Below are positions 11,665 to 23,620 of a stretch of DNA of 64,000 nucleotides, piece after piece (positions within the stretch are counted from its first letter, which is position 1; each line of letters opens with the position of its first letter). The notes under the pieces were generated by a model, which made no database searches, was not told the origin of the DNA, and worked only from the letters and a program-made list of their open reading frames with translations. Made by a program: the position numbers and the translations under genes. This DNA comes from Antedon mediterranea (lineage: Eukaryota; Echinodermata; Crinoidea; Comatulida; Antedonidae): positions 14,019,001-14,083,000 of the forward strand of contig NC_092673.1 in the NCBI RefSeq assembly GCF_964355755.1, in the 5' to 3' direction.

Positions 11665-13260
11665 GCTAATAATATCCAGAAGTTTGATATAAAGTCAAAG
11701 TGTACAAAAAGGACTTTTATTGTGACCCCCTGATAAAATTTTTAAAAAATGTGTATTTTAATATATGCTGTTCTGTATACTTATGTTTGTTTAGACATCT
11801 TACAGTACTTACCATATTTATTTGAATTGTCAGGAAGGGTGTATGTGAGGGGTGGGAGTGATTTTTATTCATAGCGGCGTGTTTATTCAAGAAAATACGG
11901 TAGTGAGTCGCCATCTTGGAAAAATAAAAAATAAAAAATAAAAAGAGCCTCTTCCTTCCTTTTTTTTATAAAACCAGGACGATCAACTGTTGTTTTTTTT
12001 TACATGGCCTAATAAGAAAACCCTACAATAATTTCTACTACTACTTGATATGGTGTTATACAAGAACTATATTAAAAGAATTGAATGTATGGAGAATGAA
12101 AAAAAAAAGTTAAATGTTATATGTAAAACATCACTTAGATGATATCTATCAGATATATCATTTTCTAAACATTGTTTCATTAGTTATATCACGGAAAAAT
12201 AAGTTAGTTATACATAAGTAAGTTATTTCTCCATGAAAGTTTCTCCATTGTTATATTCACATCACATATATTTATATTTGGTTTTACACACGTAATATTT
12301 CATTAAGAATTTCATTTTCTGACAATGTGATTGAAAAAATAGCCAATGTTTACTGTTGGACCTACAGAAATGATACAAATTCTCAGTTGATACCATATCA
12401 ACAACATACCATATTCTTCAGTTCAAGTTTCAGGGCGACAATGCAAACATCCCGCCAAAATTGTCCTTCTAATATATCTCTGTATTGCCAAGTAACACAC
12501 GGGAAAAGAACAAATAAAAAACAAAAACCATTCAAAACAGACCTATTTCTGTTTTAAAAAAGATTGAAATGAAATAATTCTTTTTAGACACTGTACTGAA
12601 TACTGTACTGTACTTGGAAACACGTACTTGATTTGTGATATCCTTCGTTAAAAATACAGTAGAACTTTTTTTCTGAAAGTGTCCCCTTAATAGGGGTTCT
12701 ACTGCCCCTGGAACACTTCCTAAACAAACTTGTCCTCTTCATAGAGGTTTCGCAGAAAAAAACCAATACCGATACTGATCTGGACTCGGAAATTTAAAAT
12801 GTAGCAGGCAACGTTTCACCAATGAAAACTTTCAAGACAGACAAAGTATCATAATTATTATGATATCCATTTTTATTTAATAACGATAAATGGATATAAT
12901 TATTTTGTCTTTTTTGTTATTTTGTGATGGAAAAAATATTGAGTGAACATTGGCACTGAGCTTAAATGTTCCCCGTCCCCTTAATGTCCCCTTTATAGGA
13001 GTGTCCCTTCAGTAAGGATTGGCTGTTTCGCCCCTTAATAATAAATTATGGTGTCCATCTTATGTCCTCTCAATTTTAATGTGCTACACCCGATAATAGA
13101 ATACACATCTAGCTCGTGTGCACATTAAATAACCTAGTACATCTTTCGAGACGAGTAGGGGGTTACCCCGGTGTATTAGTACATTACAGCCACTGATCAT
13201 CAACTGGGCCCTCTGGGAGACCAGTCTTTGACTGAAGAGGTTATCCAGTATAAATATATA
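11665..13260. other. Intergenic with mariner-like word repeats
   Basis: No gene. Around 12650-12770 and 12960-13050, GTCCCCTTAATAGGGGTTCT-type words recur in both orientations (GTCCCCTTAAT, TAGGGGTTCTACTG, TTCATAGAGGTTTC, CCCTTTATAGGAGTGTCCC) next to ACAGTAGAAC. This pattern is familiar from Tc1/mariner-type inverted repeats. No clean boundaries were found. Confidence 0.4.
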
Positions 13261-13285
13261 TTTCAATTCAATTCAATTCAATAGA
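13261..13285 (+). repeat. Microsatellite (TTCAA)n
   Basis: About four copies of TTCAA/AATTC just upstream of the longer minisatellite. Confidence 0.8.
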
Positions 13286-13299
13286 ATAACTGTACAGTA

Positions 13300-13960
13300 G
13301 GCTCCCATTTGATGCAATGTGTTATCCAATGTGCACAATTTGATTGTGCTACCCAATCCATGCTATCCATTTGAAATAATGTGCTATCCATTTGAAAGAA
13401 TGTGCTACCCGATAATCCGTATAGATTAGAATAATGTACAGTACAATTATATCCATTTGATTGTGCTACCTAATGTGCTATCCATTTGAAAGAATGTGCT
13501 ACCCGATAATCCTTATAGAATAATGTACAGTACTATATCCATTTGATTGTGCTACCCAATGTGCTATCCATTTGAAAGAATGTGCTACCCGATAATCCGT
13601 ATAGATTAGAATAATGTACATTACAATTATATCCATTTGATTGTGCTACCTAATATGCTATCAATTTGAAATAATGTGCTACCCGATAATCCTTACAGAA
13701 TAATGTACAGTACTATATCCATCTGATTGTGCTACCTAATGTGCTATCCATTTGAAATAATGTGCTACCCGATAATCCTTATAGAATAATGTACAGTACT
13801 ATATCCATCTGATTGTGCTACCCAATGTGCTATCCATTTGAAATAATGTGCAACCCGATAATCCGTATAGAATGTACAGTACAGTTATATCCATTTCATT
13901 GTGCTATCTATTGTGCTATCCGTTTGAACTAATATGCTTTCTGTTTGAAATAATTCAGGT
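13300..13960 (+). repeat. Minisatellite, 86-94 bp unit, about 6 full copies plus degenerate ends
   Basis: Units start with GTGCTATCCATTTGAAA at about 13381, 13474, 13560, 13654, 13740 and 13826, and degenerate at 13912. Each continues with GTGCTACCCGATAATCC, AATGTACAGTAC and CCATTTGATTGTGCTACC. Two alternating length variants exist: with GTATAGATTAG...CAATTATATCC (94 bp) and with TTATAG...CTATATCC (86 bp). This suggests amplification of a two-unit higher-order repeat followed by divergence. Confidence 0.93.
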
Positions 13961-14808
13961 TTTTTATTTTTAATATGCTTTGCTATCCATTTTAAACGTG
14001 CTAAACAAGTTACATATTTGTTGATATAAGTTTGCGGTACACCACGTATATTAGTTCTGAAAAGAACTGTTGAGTTGCTCGACGTTTCGATTTACTCCAA
14101 AGTCAAAGTCTCCAAAGCTATTCCATCATGCCGTATTCGGGGAATCGTCCACAAGTGTTTTCTCAGAGCAGGGTATGTTCCGTATGGGGTTCTGTATGCT
14201 ATTTTTTAATAATGTACAAAAAATATAATGAATAATTTAATCATATTAATTATCGGTATGTACGGAGAAAGCTCGAGCGGAAGTCAAGGGTTACTTTTGC
14301 CAACAAGACGAAGCGCGAAACAAATAAAAACGCAGCGCGAAACATCTGAAATGATATACAATTTCTTAAAACATAAAAACACAGAATATAATATTAATAT
14401 AACTTTTTAATATTTCCAAGGGCTCGGACATGGAAGAAGGGCCTTAAAAAACTGAATTGCTATATGTTAGACCACATTTTCATAACTTTTCAAAACTCAT
14501 CGAACCCTCTGCTAGTAGGCCTAATAATATAGGAGCGTATCGCCAAATCATTAGAAAAAAAAAACATGGCATGAAGTAATTAATCAAACAACGGTCAAAG
14601 AATACCAACAATTTTAATTTAGGTTTCGATTCGTAATTACTACGGTGGTGGACTAAGCCTAGTTTGAAACTATAGTGACCATTTATTTTGGAAAGAAAGA
14701 TAGAAAAATTTGTTTCCATGTTAATACCAAGGCACTTTTCAATAAAAAATTCTGGCCTAGTATTCTTGCAAGGTCGTCACAGCTCCAGTTACAAACGGTG
14801 ATACAAAG
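13961..14808. other. No recognisable gene
   Basis: Contains AGTTCTGAAAAGAACTGTTG (a short palindrome around 14058-14075) followed by GCTCGACGTTTCGATTTACTCC, which looks like part of a dispersed repeat. No coding signal. Confidence 0.4.
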
Positions 14809-17395
14809 GGTCTGTTTCTGCTGCATAACGCAATTTAACCGGTTATTTTTAAATAGATTAAAAATAGATAACAATAACAAGACCGCGTTTCTGCTCAATT
14901 TGTGCTCTGAAATAACCGGTTAAATCTACAGTACCGGACAGAATTATTGCAGATTTTGAACGCATTCAACGCATTGTTAAAGTGTTGACAACGCGTTGAA
15001 ACTGCGTTGTCCGTTGGCGTTGAAAGTGTTGAGTTCGTTGAACTGTTTATTCAACCAACACAATGTGTTGCGTTGAGTTTGCGTTGAAATAACGAACAAT
15101 CGGATTCGTATGGTATTTACAGATTGCCAGTGTGTATTAGTAGTAGTAGTAATAGTATAAAATACAGTATTACAAATATTTAAGAAAACAAACATAATGT
15201 GTATTTTTCCGCGGAAACCTAGCTTAATATATTACACTAGGCTAGGCCTACTACTAACGAGTAGGCCCCGTGTGTATATGAGCCGCGTCTGCCATCGCAG
15301 TTAAAAGTAGTGGTCATGTCCTCAATTACTGTGTGCCTATATTAACTGGAGTATTAAATACCAAAGTTAAGGCGGCGGTGAATCTTGGAGGCTAGGTCAC
15401 ATCGTAATTAATTATTTCCAAACTAAAAACTTCGCAGTACTGTACTACATTTTTCTCGATTATTTATAAAAACAACGTAGCCTACACCCGCCGCCATGGA
15501 AGGCAACAATACACCACCAACATAACGATCCAGCATGGTCGTCGTCTTTTTCACGCATGCTTTTCGTGACGTGAGGGACGAACTGATCGAAAGGTGAAGA
15601 GTTCATTCATTATGAAATAACGCGTAATTAAAAGGGAAAAAATCGTTTAGTTTTATTATTATCCATAAATATATCATTATCATGTATTATATTATAAATT
15701 AATTATTGTGATGCCTAACGTAACCCATGCAGAGAAAAGCGTTAAATATAATAACCAAGAAATAGGAATGACCAATTTGATGACAATAGGCAATGTTAGG
15801 CGTTTTCTTTAAAATCAAAACCTGTGCCATACCATATTATTCACGCCAAGGTGTAACCCACAAATATTTGAATAACCAAACAATTCAGAATAAAGAACCA
15901 CTTTATTCTGATGCAAGACAATATATTATTACAGGCGAGGTTTAGGCGTTTTCTCTTTAACATACTATTGTTTTGTTTCTTAATATAATTATATTGGCCT
16001 CCTCCTGAAACTGTATGAATGGGATGGGAGTTGCGAGAATATGCGAGCGAACAGCCAACATTTTAATCAGTTTACAGCGTGATGCTTTTCAAAACGCGCA
16101 ACGTGTTCAACGCTATGGGATTCAATTGTTTAACGTCGTCAACGAACGGTCAACGGGTTCAATACATTCAACACGCTCTATTGTTAACGTATTCAAAACG
16201 CTTTTTGTACTTAAAAATGTAATGTTGTTCGATTTATAAAGATTTAAATTGGTTCATGGGTGTCGGACACGTCAAATTTTTTAGTTCTTTCAAATTACAT
16301 TACAACAAACAATGGGACAATTATAAAATAAAAACCAAAATAGAGAAACAATATTTTAACTTAACTCTTGAATCTCGAACAGCTAAAAAATGTAGGCCTA
16401 AATAAAATTAATTACTTCGTCGTCATTAACGATCGTTAAATACGTCATAACACACGTGGTGTTTTTCTTGAGGAAACCAGGGTGGCGGCCTCGTGTGTTG
16501 ATGTCAGTAATTTCCACGTTGTTTGATTTTACGACGTGAGATCGTGTTTTCCCCCGGAAGGCCTACAGTACAGTGTTAACTGTTAGACTTGGCATCGACC
16601 TTATTATTCGATGTTTTCCTTCACTAAACACTGGGAAATATCACTGTGTGTTTTATTTGGTAACTGTCCGTTCAATACTTAAAAATATATCTAAGCTTCA
16701 TATATATTTTATTTATATTAAAATATCTGGTAGTGACTGCCGATAGGTATTTTGCCTGTTGTTGTTACTGATCGTTCAGGCGTGCAACGGTGCAATCGGC
16801 CAGTCTAGTGCTGCAGCAGCTAGCGTTGAAATAACTAATTGTTTACTTGACATGCTGATAATGACTTTCGTTGAATAAACAACTAAACGTTGAAAGCCGT
16901 TCAACGCAACGCAAACACAACGCAACGACAACGTGTTGAATGCGTTGGGATTTTTGCAATAATTCTGTCCTGTACTGTATGGGTGGTCGTCGAGCAAAAC
17001 GTCATCATTACCCAAAATGCAATACACTCAGACGGAAGTAGTAAGTTGGCTGTTTGTTTACATCGACGTCGTGAGTACACACGTGTGTATATATCGCCGA
17101 ACATCTCACTCAAACATGTTAAAAAAATATAATGTTGTCTCCAGGTCTACAAGTTTTGTTTTTTTGTAAAGCCTACTTACATCGCTAATAAAATTAATTC
17201 TCATGGCGCCTTCAATAACATGATGGGGAGGGTCGTGCAGCGCCCGATCGCCTAGGATAATTGTTATCCTCAACAAAGGCGATGAAATACGGCCCTTCCC
17301 ACACGTGAACGACTGTTGTCTTTCGCGAGCGCGGTCCTACAAAACACCAAACGGAAACAAAAACGAGACTCAGATTGTTGCAATACTTACCATTT
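14809..17395. mobile_element. TIR DNA transposon, inverted copy B, interrupted
   Basis: Starts with GGTCTGTTTCTGCTGCATAA and matches the right half of copy A in reverse: AACCGGTT subterminal words, GGGTGGTCGTCGAGCAAAAC, GCAATACACTCAGACGGAAG, CACGTGTGTATATATCGCCG, CTCATGGCGCCTTC, and GCGAGCGCGGTCCTAC up to 17395. It is split by the element at 14929-16977. The partner terminus was not found in the window, so the copy is truncated, or its far end was lost or lies beyond later insertions. Homology with A ends at 17395 and a decayed gene begins about 10 bp later; that gene may be cargo of the full-length parent, which is an inference. Confidence 0.8.
14929..16977. mobile_element. TA-flanked TIR element nested in copy B, about 2.05 kb
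   Basis: Termini CAGTACCGGACAGAATTATT and CAGTACAGGACAGAATTATT (reverse strand) are inverted repeats flanked by TA (14927-14928, 16978-16979). The empty site survives in copy A: GGTTAAATCTA/TGGGTGGTCG there has a single TA. This is consistent with a Tc1/mariner-type insertion. Inside, both ends and a central patch (16074-16210) are rich in words around CAACGCGTTGAA / AACGCATTCAACGC, partly palindromic. No DDE transposase frame is visible, so it looks non-autonomous. Confidence 0.92.
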
Positions 17396-17404
17396 ACTTA
17401 CTTA

Positions 17405-18618
17405 TTTCTAAAAACTGTAATCAACTCCCACGCTTAAAAAATGTAAGAAAATGTTCTGAAGAAATTAATTCAATGTTTTCTATTTATACCTTTGATGATA
17501 TGATGGGTGCATGGGAACCGTTGAATAATAAAATTACATTTCTAATAGATCAAATTTCAAAAGACAAATGTGACGACCCTATACCTAACCATATTGGTAT
17601 TAAGATTAGTGGGGATGGTACTCGTATTTTTAATCCTATTGTAGCAAACTTGATTAATGCAATTACTATCAATAACAATAACATACCTTTGAAATATTAT
17701 TTGGGAGCCGATATGAAATTCCTAAATGAAATGATGGGAATGGGTGCATGCAGTAGTAAGTACAGTTTGTTTATGGTGCAAATGTCCAAACAAAAATTTG
17801 ACAGACACCACACAGGGTGCTCGTACAGTAGATGAAATAACAAAACTCAGTTCACAATCAAAAACTAAAAATATGAGTTGTGTTGCTCCACCTATTCTAC
17901 CTTTTAATTCTGTTTCTAATGTTATTCCAGATCCAGATTCCAGATATCTGATCAATTAGTCCTGCAACTGATTCAAATATTACGGCATAAAGATAATGTT
18001 GGAAAAAATGTAAAAGTTGTTGACATATCAAAGTGTAAAAACATTTCTGCATTTGAACATTTTATTAATAGTCTTTCAATTTCTTGGTCTTTCTATACTA
18101 CCAAAGAGTCTAATCAAATTCAGTTTCGAGATTTTACAGGCCCAGAACACATACAAATTTTAAAAAACATCAATTTTGACACGCTTATTTCGTGGCACCC
18201 AAAATGTGATTGCATTAAACGGCTTTAGGAAGAGTTCACAAACATTATAAGTTTAATGAAAACAGATGGTGTAGACACTCGTGCAAGAGACTGGGTTTGT
18301 AAGTACTCCAAGACATTTCAAGCAAAAGATGTAACACCCTATATGCATGTATTTATGAATCATCTTTCGCAATCACTTACATTACACGGCCAAATCAACA
18401 ATTTCAGTCAACAAGCCATGGAAAAACTAAATGACAAAATCACATCCCTTTTCTTTCGATCATCTAACCACAGGAATACAGAAGCTTTTGTGCAAGTTAT
18501 GCAAAAGCAAAATAGAATTTCATTTTTAAACAAATTTTGCAAGGATGAAATCAAATTCTATGTAAATTGTAAAAGGTGTGGTCAGGTAGGACATAAGGCA
18601 AAATCAATTAGGATTTAG
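17405..18618 (+). pseudogene. Decayed uncharacterised transposon-type gene with zinc knuckle
   Basis: Several frames on the plus strand form one protein after shifts near 17765 and 17945 and a stop near 18228. Conserved blocks in order: I-K-I-S-G-D-G-T-R-I; Y-L-G-A-D-M-K-F-L-N-E-M-M-G; C-L-W-C-K-C-P-N then Q-G-A-R-T-V; F-R-D-F-T-G-P-E-H; W-V-C-K-Y-S-K-T-F-Q-A-K-D-V-T-P-Y; N-F-S-Q-Q-A-M-E-K-L-N; F-R-S-S-N-H-R-N-T-E; and a final C-K-R-C-G-Q-V-G-H knuckle whose last Cys is lost. From memory these match a family of uncharacterised invertebrate and fish proteins (GDG / GGD-KFL / WCKC / TPYxH patterns) with transposon-like distribution; the family name is not known to me. It lies just inside or beside TIR copy B. 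Confidence 0.7.
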
Positions 18619-18641
18619 AAATAGTGTGTTGTTATTGATAT

Positions 18642-19838
18642 TTTAAAGTTGCATTCTCTACGTTTTTTCGACCTAATTTAAAGTCACAGACTACATTTTA
18701 TGTAAAATTAATACTATATGATCCTATTTCGATAACCTTTTTCGTCTTTAAACTGTTAAAAATGTGAAAAATAAGTCGATTCTAATAATTTAAGCGGCCC
18801 GCTATAAATCCCAGAATGCATCGCGCGCGGATTGATATTTTCATGTTGATTATGGGTGCACGTGGGCCGAATCGATGTTCGTATGTTACCAATCTTTACT
18901 AGCTAGGCCTACAAAATTAAGCTACCGTATATTTCGGTGTATAAGTCGCACCTGTGTATAAGACGCACCCCCTAACTGAGAGTAAAATATCGGTATTTTT
19001 TATATCGTCGATGTATAAGACGCACTTTATATTTCATGTAAACAATTTTTTTTTTAAATTGTAATCAATATTATTGTAATAATATATTGTTATTTCTACA
19101 ACGGAGTCCTTTATTTAGGGTTTTTCTTACCTAGGCTCGGCCGCACCCAGCCTCAACAAGTTCTTTCTAACTTGTTATTCATGAGTTTCGCCGCAACATC
19201 GAGTGCATGACCGTGTGTCGAACACGCACGTGTGTGGGCTAGCCTCGCTCGATCATTTCGAGAGGGCGCACGTTTTCACGGACAATCGTATTCGATATCC
19301 GCCAAGAAGGGCTTGCGCTGGGGGTACGGCGGTCGGCGATCGTGCGTATAACTACTGTACTGTATAAATAATAATACTAGGCCTAGGGCCTAGACCTATT
19401 CCAATCGTAAACGTTTACAAATGAAATTTTATCGGAGCGCCTAAAACAGCTCCATAATGAACTAATCTTTTCATCATATTTAGTATAACATCACGCTAAA
19501 ATGCCTTGAAAACTAGGCAGAAGCAGGTTGCCGTTACGTTAGTACACTGTAGCTAGCCTAGGCTAGGCCTACTACTAGGCTAGGCCTAGCCAACGAGGTG
19601 ACGATATGTAGGCTACAATCTGTGTGGTGTGAGGCATAATGTTCGGTGTATAAGACGCACCCTTAATTTAGAGGTCAAATTTGCGTGTCAAAAGTGCGAC
19701 TTATACACCGAAATATACGGTAAGCTAACTATAGAACGTACATTTAAGACAAGAAATGACCTGGTTTAATGTTTATAAAGTTATATATATGCATTATTTT
19801 TGCAAAACGACAAAAATTGCCGAGAAGAATGCAACTTT
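18642..19838. repeat. Imperfect outer inverted repeat around the CCGTATATTTCGG element
   Basis: TTAAAGTTGCATTCTCTACG near 18643 is partly complementary to CGAGAAGAATGCAACTTTAA near 19820. This suggests an older MITE into which the 796 bp element inserted. The match is only about 20-30 bp, so the call is weak. The sequence CCCAGAATGCATCGCGCG at about 18811 is inside it. Confidence 0.4.
18925..19720. mobile_element. 796 bp TIR element, 7-bp TSD
   Basis: Termini CCGTATATTTCGGTGTATAA and the complement CACCGAAATATACGG are inverted, flanked by TAAGCTA on both sides (18918-18924, 19721-19727). Subterminal words GTATAAGTCGCACC / GTATAAGACGCACCC are repeated four times within 120 bp of the ends. The interior is non-coding, GC-richer around 19130-19340, and ends in a TAGGCCTAG cluster. 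Superfamily unassigned. Confidence 0.9.
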
Positions 19839-19839
19839 A

Positions 19840-20019
19840 ATGTGTGCTTTATTTATTTGTTTTGCAAATAATAGTACAGTATAGTATTATGCAAACTGTT
19901 TTATTTTTATTATAATGTTTGTATGTTACATGACAGTTACTAGACTAGTATAATTGCATGAAAGGAAAACTTTTATGCTTTTATTAATTATTATCAGTTT
20001 AGAAAATTATAAGCCAAAT
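19840..20019. other. Short AT-rich stretch
   Basis: Nothing recognisable. Confidence 0.4.
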
Positions 20020-20450
20020 ATTCATATTTATATATTAACTGTAGTAAACTGAAAATTTAAGATTAGGGTATAAAGAAGTAATCCAGAGTAGTTTAGATTT
20101 TATATAAACAATTTTAATATACTTAGTGAATGATAAAAAAAAAACATATATTTATATTTGTATATTTGTATTATATATATTTAACTATATTAAACTGCAT
20201 GTTGAATACTCAGGTAAGGAGTTAATCCAGAGTCCAGATTTTATATAAACAATTTTAATATAGGCCTACTTAGTAAATGATAAAAAAAAATATATTTATA
20301 TATTTAACTGTAGTAAACTGCATATTAAATACTTACTTTTGAGTATAATTTAGATTTTATATTAAAATAATTATATATACTTATATTATGTGGATAAAAA
20401 AACCAACTGAAATTTATATACTGTAGTACTGTACTAGATTGTATCCGCAT
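20020..20450 (+). repeat. Diverged AT-rich tandem array, about 110-140 bp unit, 3 copies
   Basis: Units share TTTATATATTTAACTGTAGTAAACTGCAT-type sequence, then TTAGATTTTATATAAACAAT, TTTTAATATACTTAGTGAAT and TGATAAAAAAAA (about 20035, 20170, 20300). The second unit carries GGCCTA inserted in AATATA/CTTAGT where the first unit has none. Confidence 0.8.
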
Positions 20451-21300
20451 TATTTGAAAATAAAGCTATATTTATACAGTAATACTCATTGATATTGACT
20501 CATAACACTGTGTTGGTTTCTATAAAGTTTGAATTGAAACTGGCCTACTGTTTATTTGCAATTCAATTGACCTTATAAACAATTTACCTATTTTGAGAAT
20601 GGAATAGTCTAAACAGTACACTGCTCAGCAGAATATTTGTGGCTGTGTGCACTGATCTGTGACGAGTGCCAAAATAGCTGTTTTCTGAATTGTCCTTTTT
20701 CGCTAAAAGGAATCCATATGATAAAGATAACTAGGCCTAGGCTATCAAATTTATAATGAATATAAATTAGCCCCTATTTATTTAACCAAATAAATAGGCA
20801 AATCTGGGATGAATTTTAAGGATATGCATATCCCCTGGCTTGGGGGACTTTGTAATCCTTACTGACATGCCGTCTAGGCCAGTGGCCACTATTCGCCGAT
20901 AGTGTAGGATGTAGCCTACTAGCCTAGCGGCTAGGCCTACGACCGGGACAAACGTAACAGAATTATACGATCAACAATGGTTGAAAACTTTGCAATTTAC
21001 ACTACTCCTCAAATTTTTAGTTAGAAGTAGAGCTTATCAGTCGGAGAGCCGCGTTGGGAAATATGACCGTTATCGCGAAATTTTCGACTTCGCATGACGT
21101 CATTAATTTTAGAAGCCCTCTCTTGGCACAGAGGCATCAACGTTTCGCGCGAAAACATTAGCATAAAGTATACGTCATTTTATAGCTGTTTAATAAACAT
21201 TAATAGGCGAAAAATTAACCATATATGGTAAGATCAGTTCCTTATATGTTTAAGATGTCGCAGGTCACCTAATTTTCGGAATAATTTGTTGGATTTGTTG
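20451..21300. other. No recognisable gene
   Basis: Intergenic. Near 20830-20850 there is a short GC hairpin-like CCCCTGGCTTGGGGG. TAGGCCTA motifs cluster at 20730, 20905 and 20930. Confidence 0.4.
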
Positions 21301-22000
21301 TCAGTGACAGTTTCTTTCCAAAGTTCGTGTGCAGCCGTCAAAGCTGAAGTTTTCTAACTTGTGTTTGTTTACAAATTTTCCATTAGTGGGATTTGCATCC
21401 CATACAGTGAATTACCAAAAAATCGGCATATATGGACAGTGGGAAAGCCACTTCGCGTTTTGACCGTTAAATCGTGTAAAATCGACTTACTTCCGCATTG
21501 ACGATTTTGAAGCGCCACCTATCGTTGAAAACTGAAACCACGATTTTTCGTCGCCTAGCAAATAAGTGCTGTTTTATTTTAAGCTCTCATGAATATTTAA
21601 GAACCGCCCAACATTACCTATTATGGTAAAAGCATTTCCTAATAAGTATTATTGAATAACCAATCGGTTTCCTTCAAAGAAACCGAAGCTAATACAATAC
21701 ATTCGGCGACTGAAGTCGGGACTCGTGAAATTTATAAATGTGGTACGATTTGACTACTGTTTTGTTGTCCATTTTCTGAATAGTCGGAGGTGCATCCCAA
21801 CAAATTAAAAAGATTATAATCAATTGTTTTATCAAGAATAATATTAGTTTAATCGAGTATGATATATTTCTATCCTGTTCAAAATTTGTTGGTGTATTCT
21901 CAGGCCTCGAAAGGTAGGTACATTTTCTAGCTGTGAGCGTGGTTTCGGCAACGCGAGACACGTGTGTCAGTATAGGCGATAGCGAGACGTGTGTTGTACT
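21300..22000. repeat. Copies of a dispersed repeat family (GTCGGAGxTGCATCCCA)
   Basis: GTTTACAAATTTTCCATTAGTGGGATTTGCATCCCA (about 21368) and CTGAATAGTCGGAGGTGCATCCCAAC (about 21777) are members of the same family as 23100-23620 and 27300-27760. Members are 400-550 bp, begin with TTTACAAAATGGCGG-like sequence and end with GGCGCCCTC-like sequence. Confidence 0.6.
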
Positions 22001-23060
22001 GTGTTGATGCTGATCCGATAGTCGTTAAGTTGTACTGATTACGAGTATCATTGGTCCTGGCCGGCCTAGCCTGGTGATCTGATCCCCGCAAAAAAAATAC
22101 TTTTTTTCAATCAGTATTAATATTATTATTTTATTTTTCATTTATTATTTGATTTATTAGGCTGAATAGATGCCTAGCAGGCTGCTAGTACTAGTAGGGC
22201 CTAGATTAAAATAATAATAGTAAATAAATACTTTAATTTAATTAATAAAATACAGCTTCCATTGGTATGCCTTACTTTTATGTCATCATATAATATTATA
22301 ATTATATATACAACCAGACATTAACATTTTTTTTAAATAATATTTATTATTTTTTCTGACACTTTCAGGAATCGTTGATGATGCAGAGTTCTTTGTCTTT
22401 GTGACTTCAAACTGAGAGTGAAGTGGATAAAAAGATGACACCGGTACCTACCGACATTGTCATACCCAAACTATAATTTAATTATTTAAAACAAAATGTT
22501 GAATTACAAATATTTATGTTGAATGCAAACCTACTACACTATACTCTGTAAATTATGTTATTGTCATGTGGTAGACCTTAAAAATTGAATATTTATTGTA
22601 TGTTAGGCCTATTTTATATTTTATTTATTATTAATACTGTATTAGTTTGATATTACTAATATTATAATTTATATTATACGACAGTACTAGTTTGTACATG
22701 TTTTTACCCAAAAAAAATGAATAAATAATTTGTTATTCAATCTAATTGCTTGTTTGTTCATCAATAATAAAACAATTGTAAGCAAGTATATAACAGTTCT
22801 TGTTAGCCGCTTATTTCAGGTCATATTATTAATATTAGCTAGGCCCGACGCGCCCGATCACAACGTCACTAAGTGACTTTCCGCCCCTGGAACAATCGGT
22901 CGCTAATAGGGCTAGGCCTCGGACTCGTATAAAAGCTATTATAATAGTTATGATAAATATTCCTCAACTAAAATGTATACTGTGATAAATAAACAAGTAA
23001 TAATATACGTTGTATTGGAATGTATTTATTTATATGAATTCTTATACGCGGACAATTATA
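22001..23060. other. AT-rich intergenic
   Basis: No gene. Around 22845-22925 there is a GC-rich patch (CCCGACGCGCCCGATCAC) ending in a TAGGCC motif. Open frames are short and featureless. Confidence 0.4.
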
Positions 23061-23099
23061 AACATCGCGTATATCGTTCGATATAAATAAATTCATAAA

Positions 23100-23620
23100 C
23101 ACGATGACGATGTGTTTACAAAATGGCGGTTTCGCTAGTTTTCGATGGAACAAATAGTGGTACCTTTAGTTTGAATAGTCGGAGCTGCATCCCAACCACC
23201 GAATTTTGTATCTTAATATCGTATTCTGTAGATTATTAATTTTTCTAACAGGGATTTTAAATTCAGGACTGTTCAATTTTTCTAAATATTTTATTTTAAT
23301 GATTTTCTAGGGTACAATTTCGAAAAAAAGACATTGGTTGATTTTGCTGTTAAATTACAGATTATCGTTTTGTTCAAATACATTTAATTTTACATGACAA
23401 TATATTAAAACCATTTATGAATTTATTTCAATAACAATATTTTTCCGATAATCAGCTAAATTTACAAATATTATGTTTTTCCAACACCCTAAAATTTAGC
23501 AATTTTGAACTAAATTAGAAAAGTAGGGCGCCCTCTCCGAGTCGAAATTTGACACGATTTGTCGACTGGCTGTCCCACTGTGGATAGAGTAAGTATCAAT
23601 AGTCTGTTTTACGTTAAAAT
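23100..23620. repeat. Dispersed repeat family member
   Basis: Runs from GTGTTTACAAAATGGCGGTT through AGTCGGAGCTGCATCCCAAC, an AT-rich middle with GGGATTTTAAATTC, to GGGCGCCCTCTCCGAG and CGACTGGCTGTCCCA. The copy at 27300-27760 has the same order of landmarks. Confidence 0.7.

Noticed and set aside
18925-19720. piggyBac element (TTAA target)
   Set aside because: The flanking duplication is TAAGCTA, and TTAA is not duplicated at both sides.
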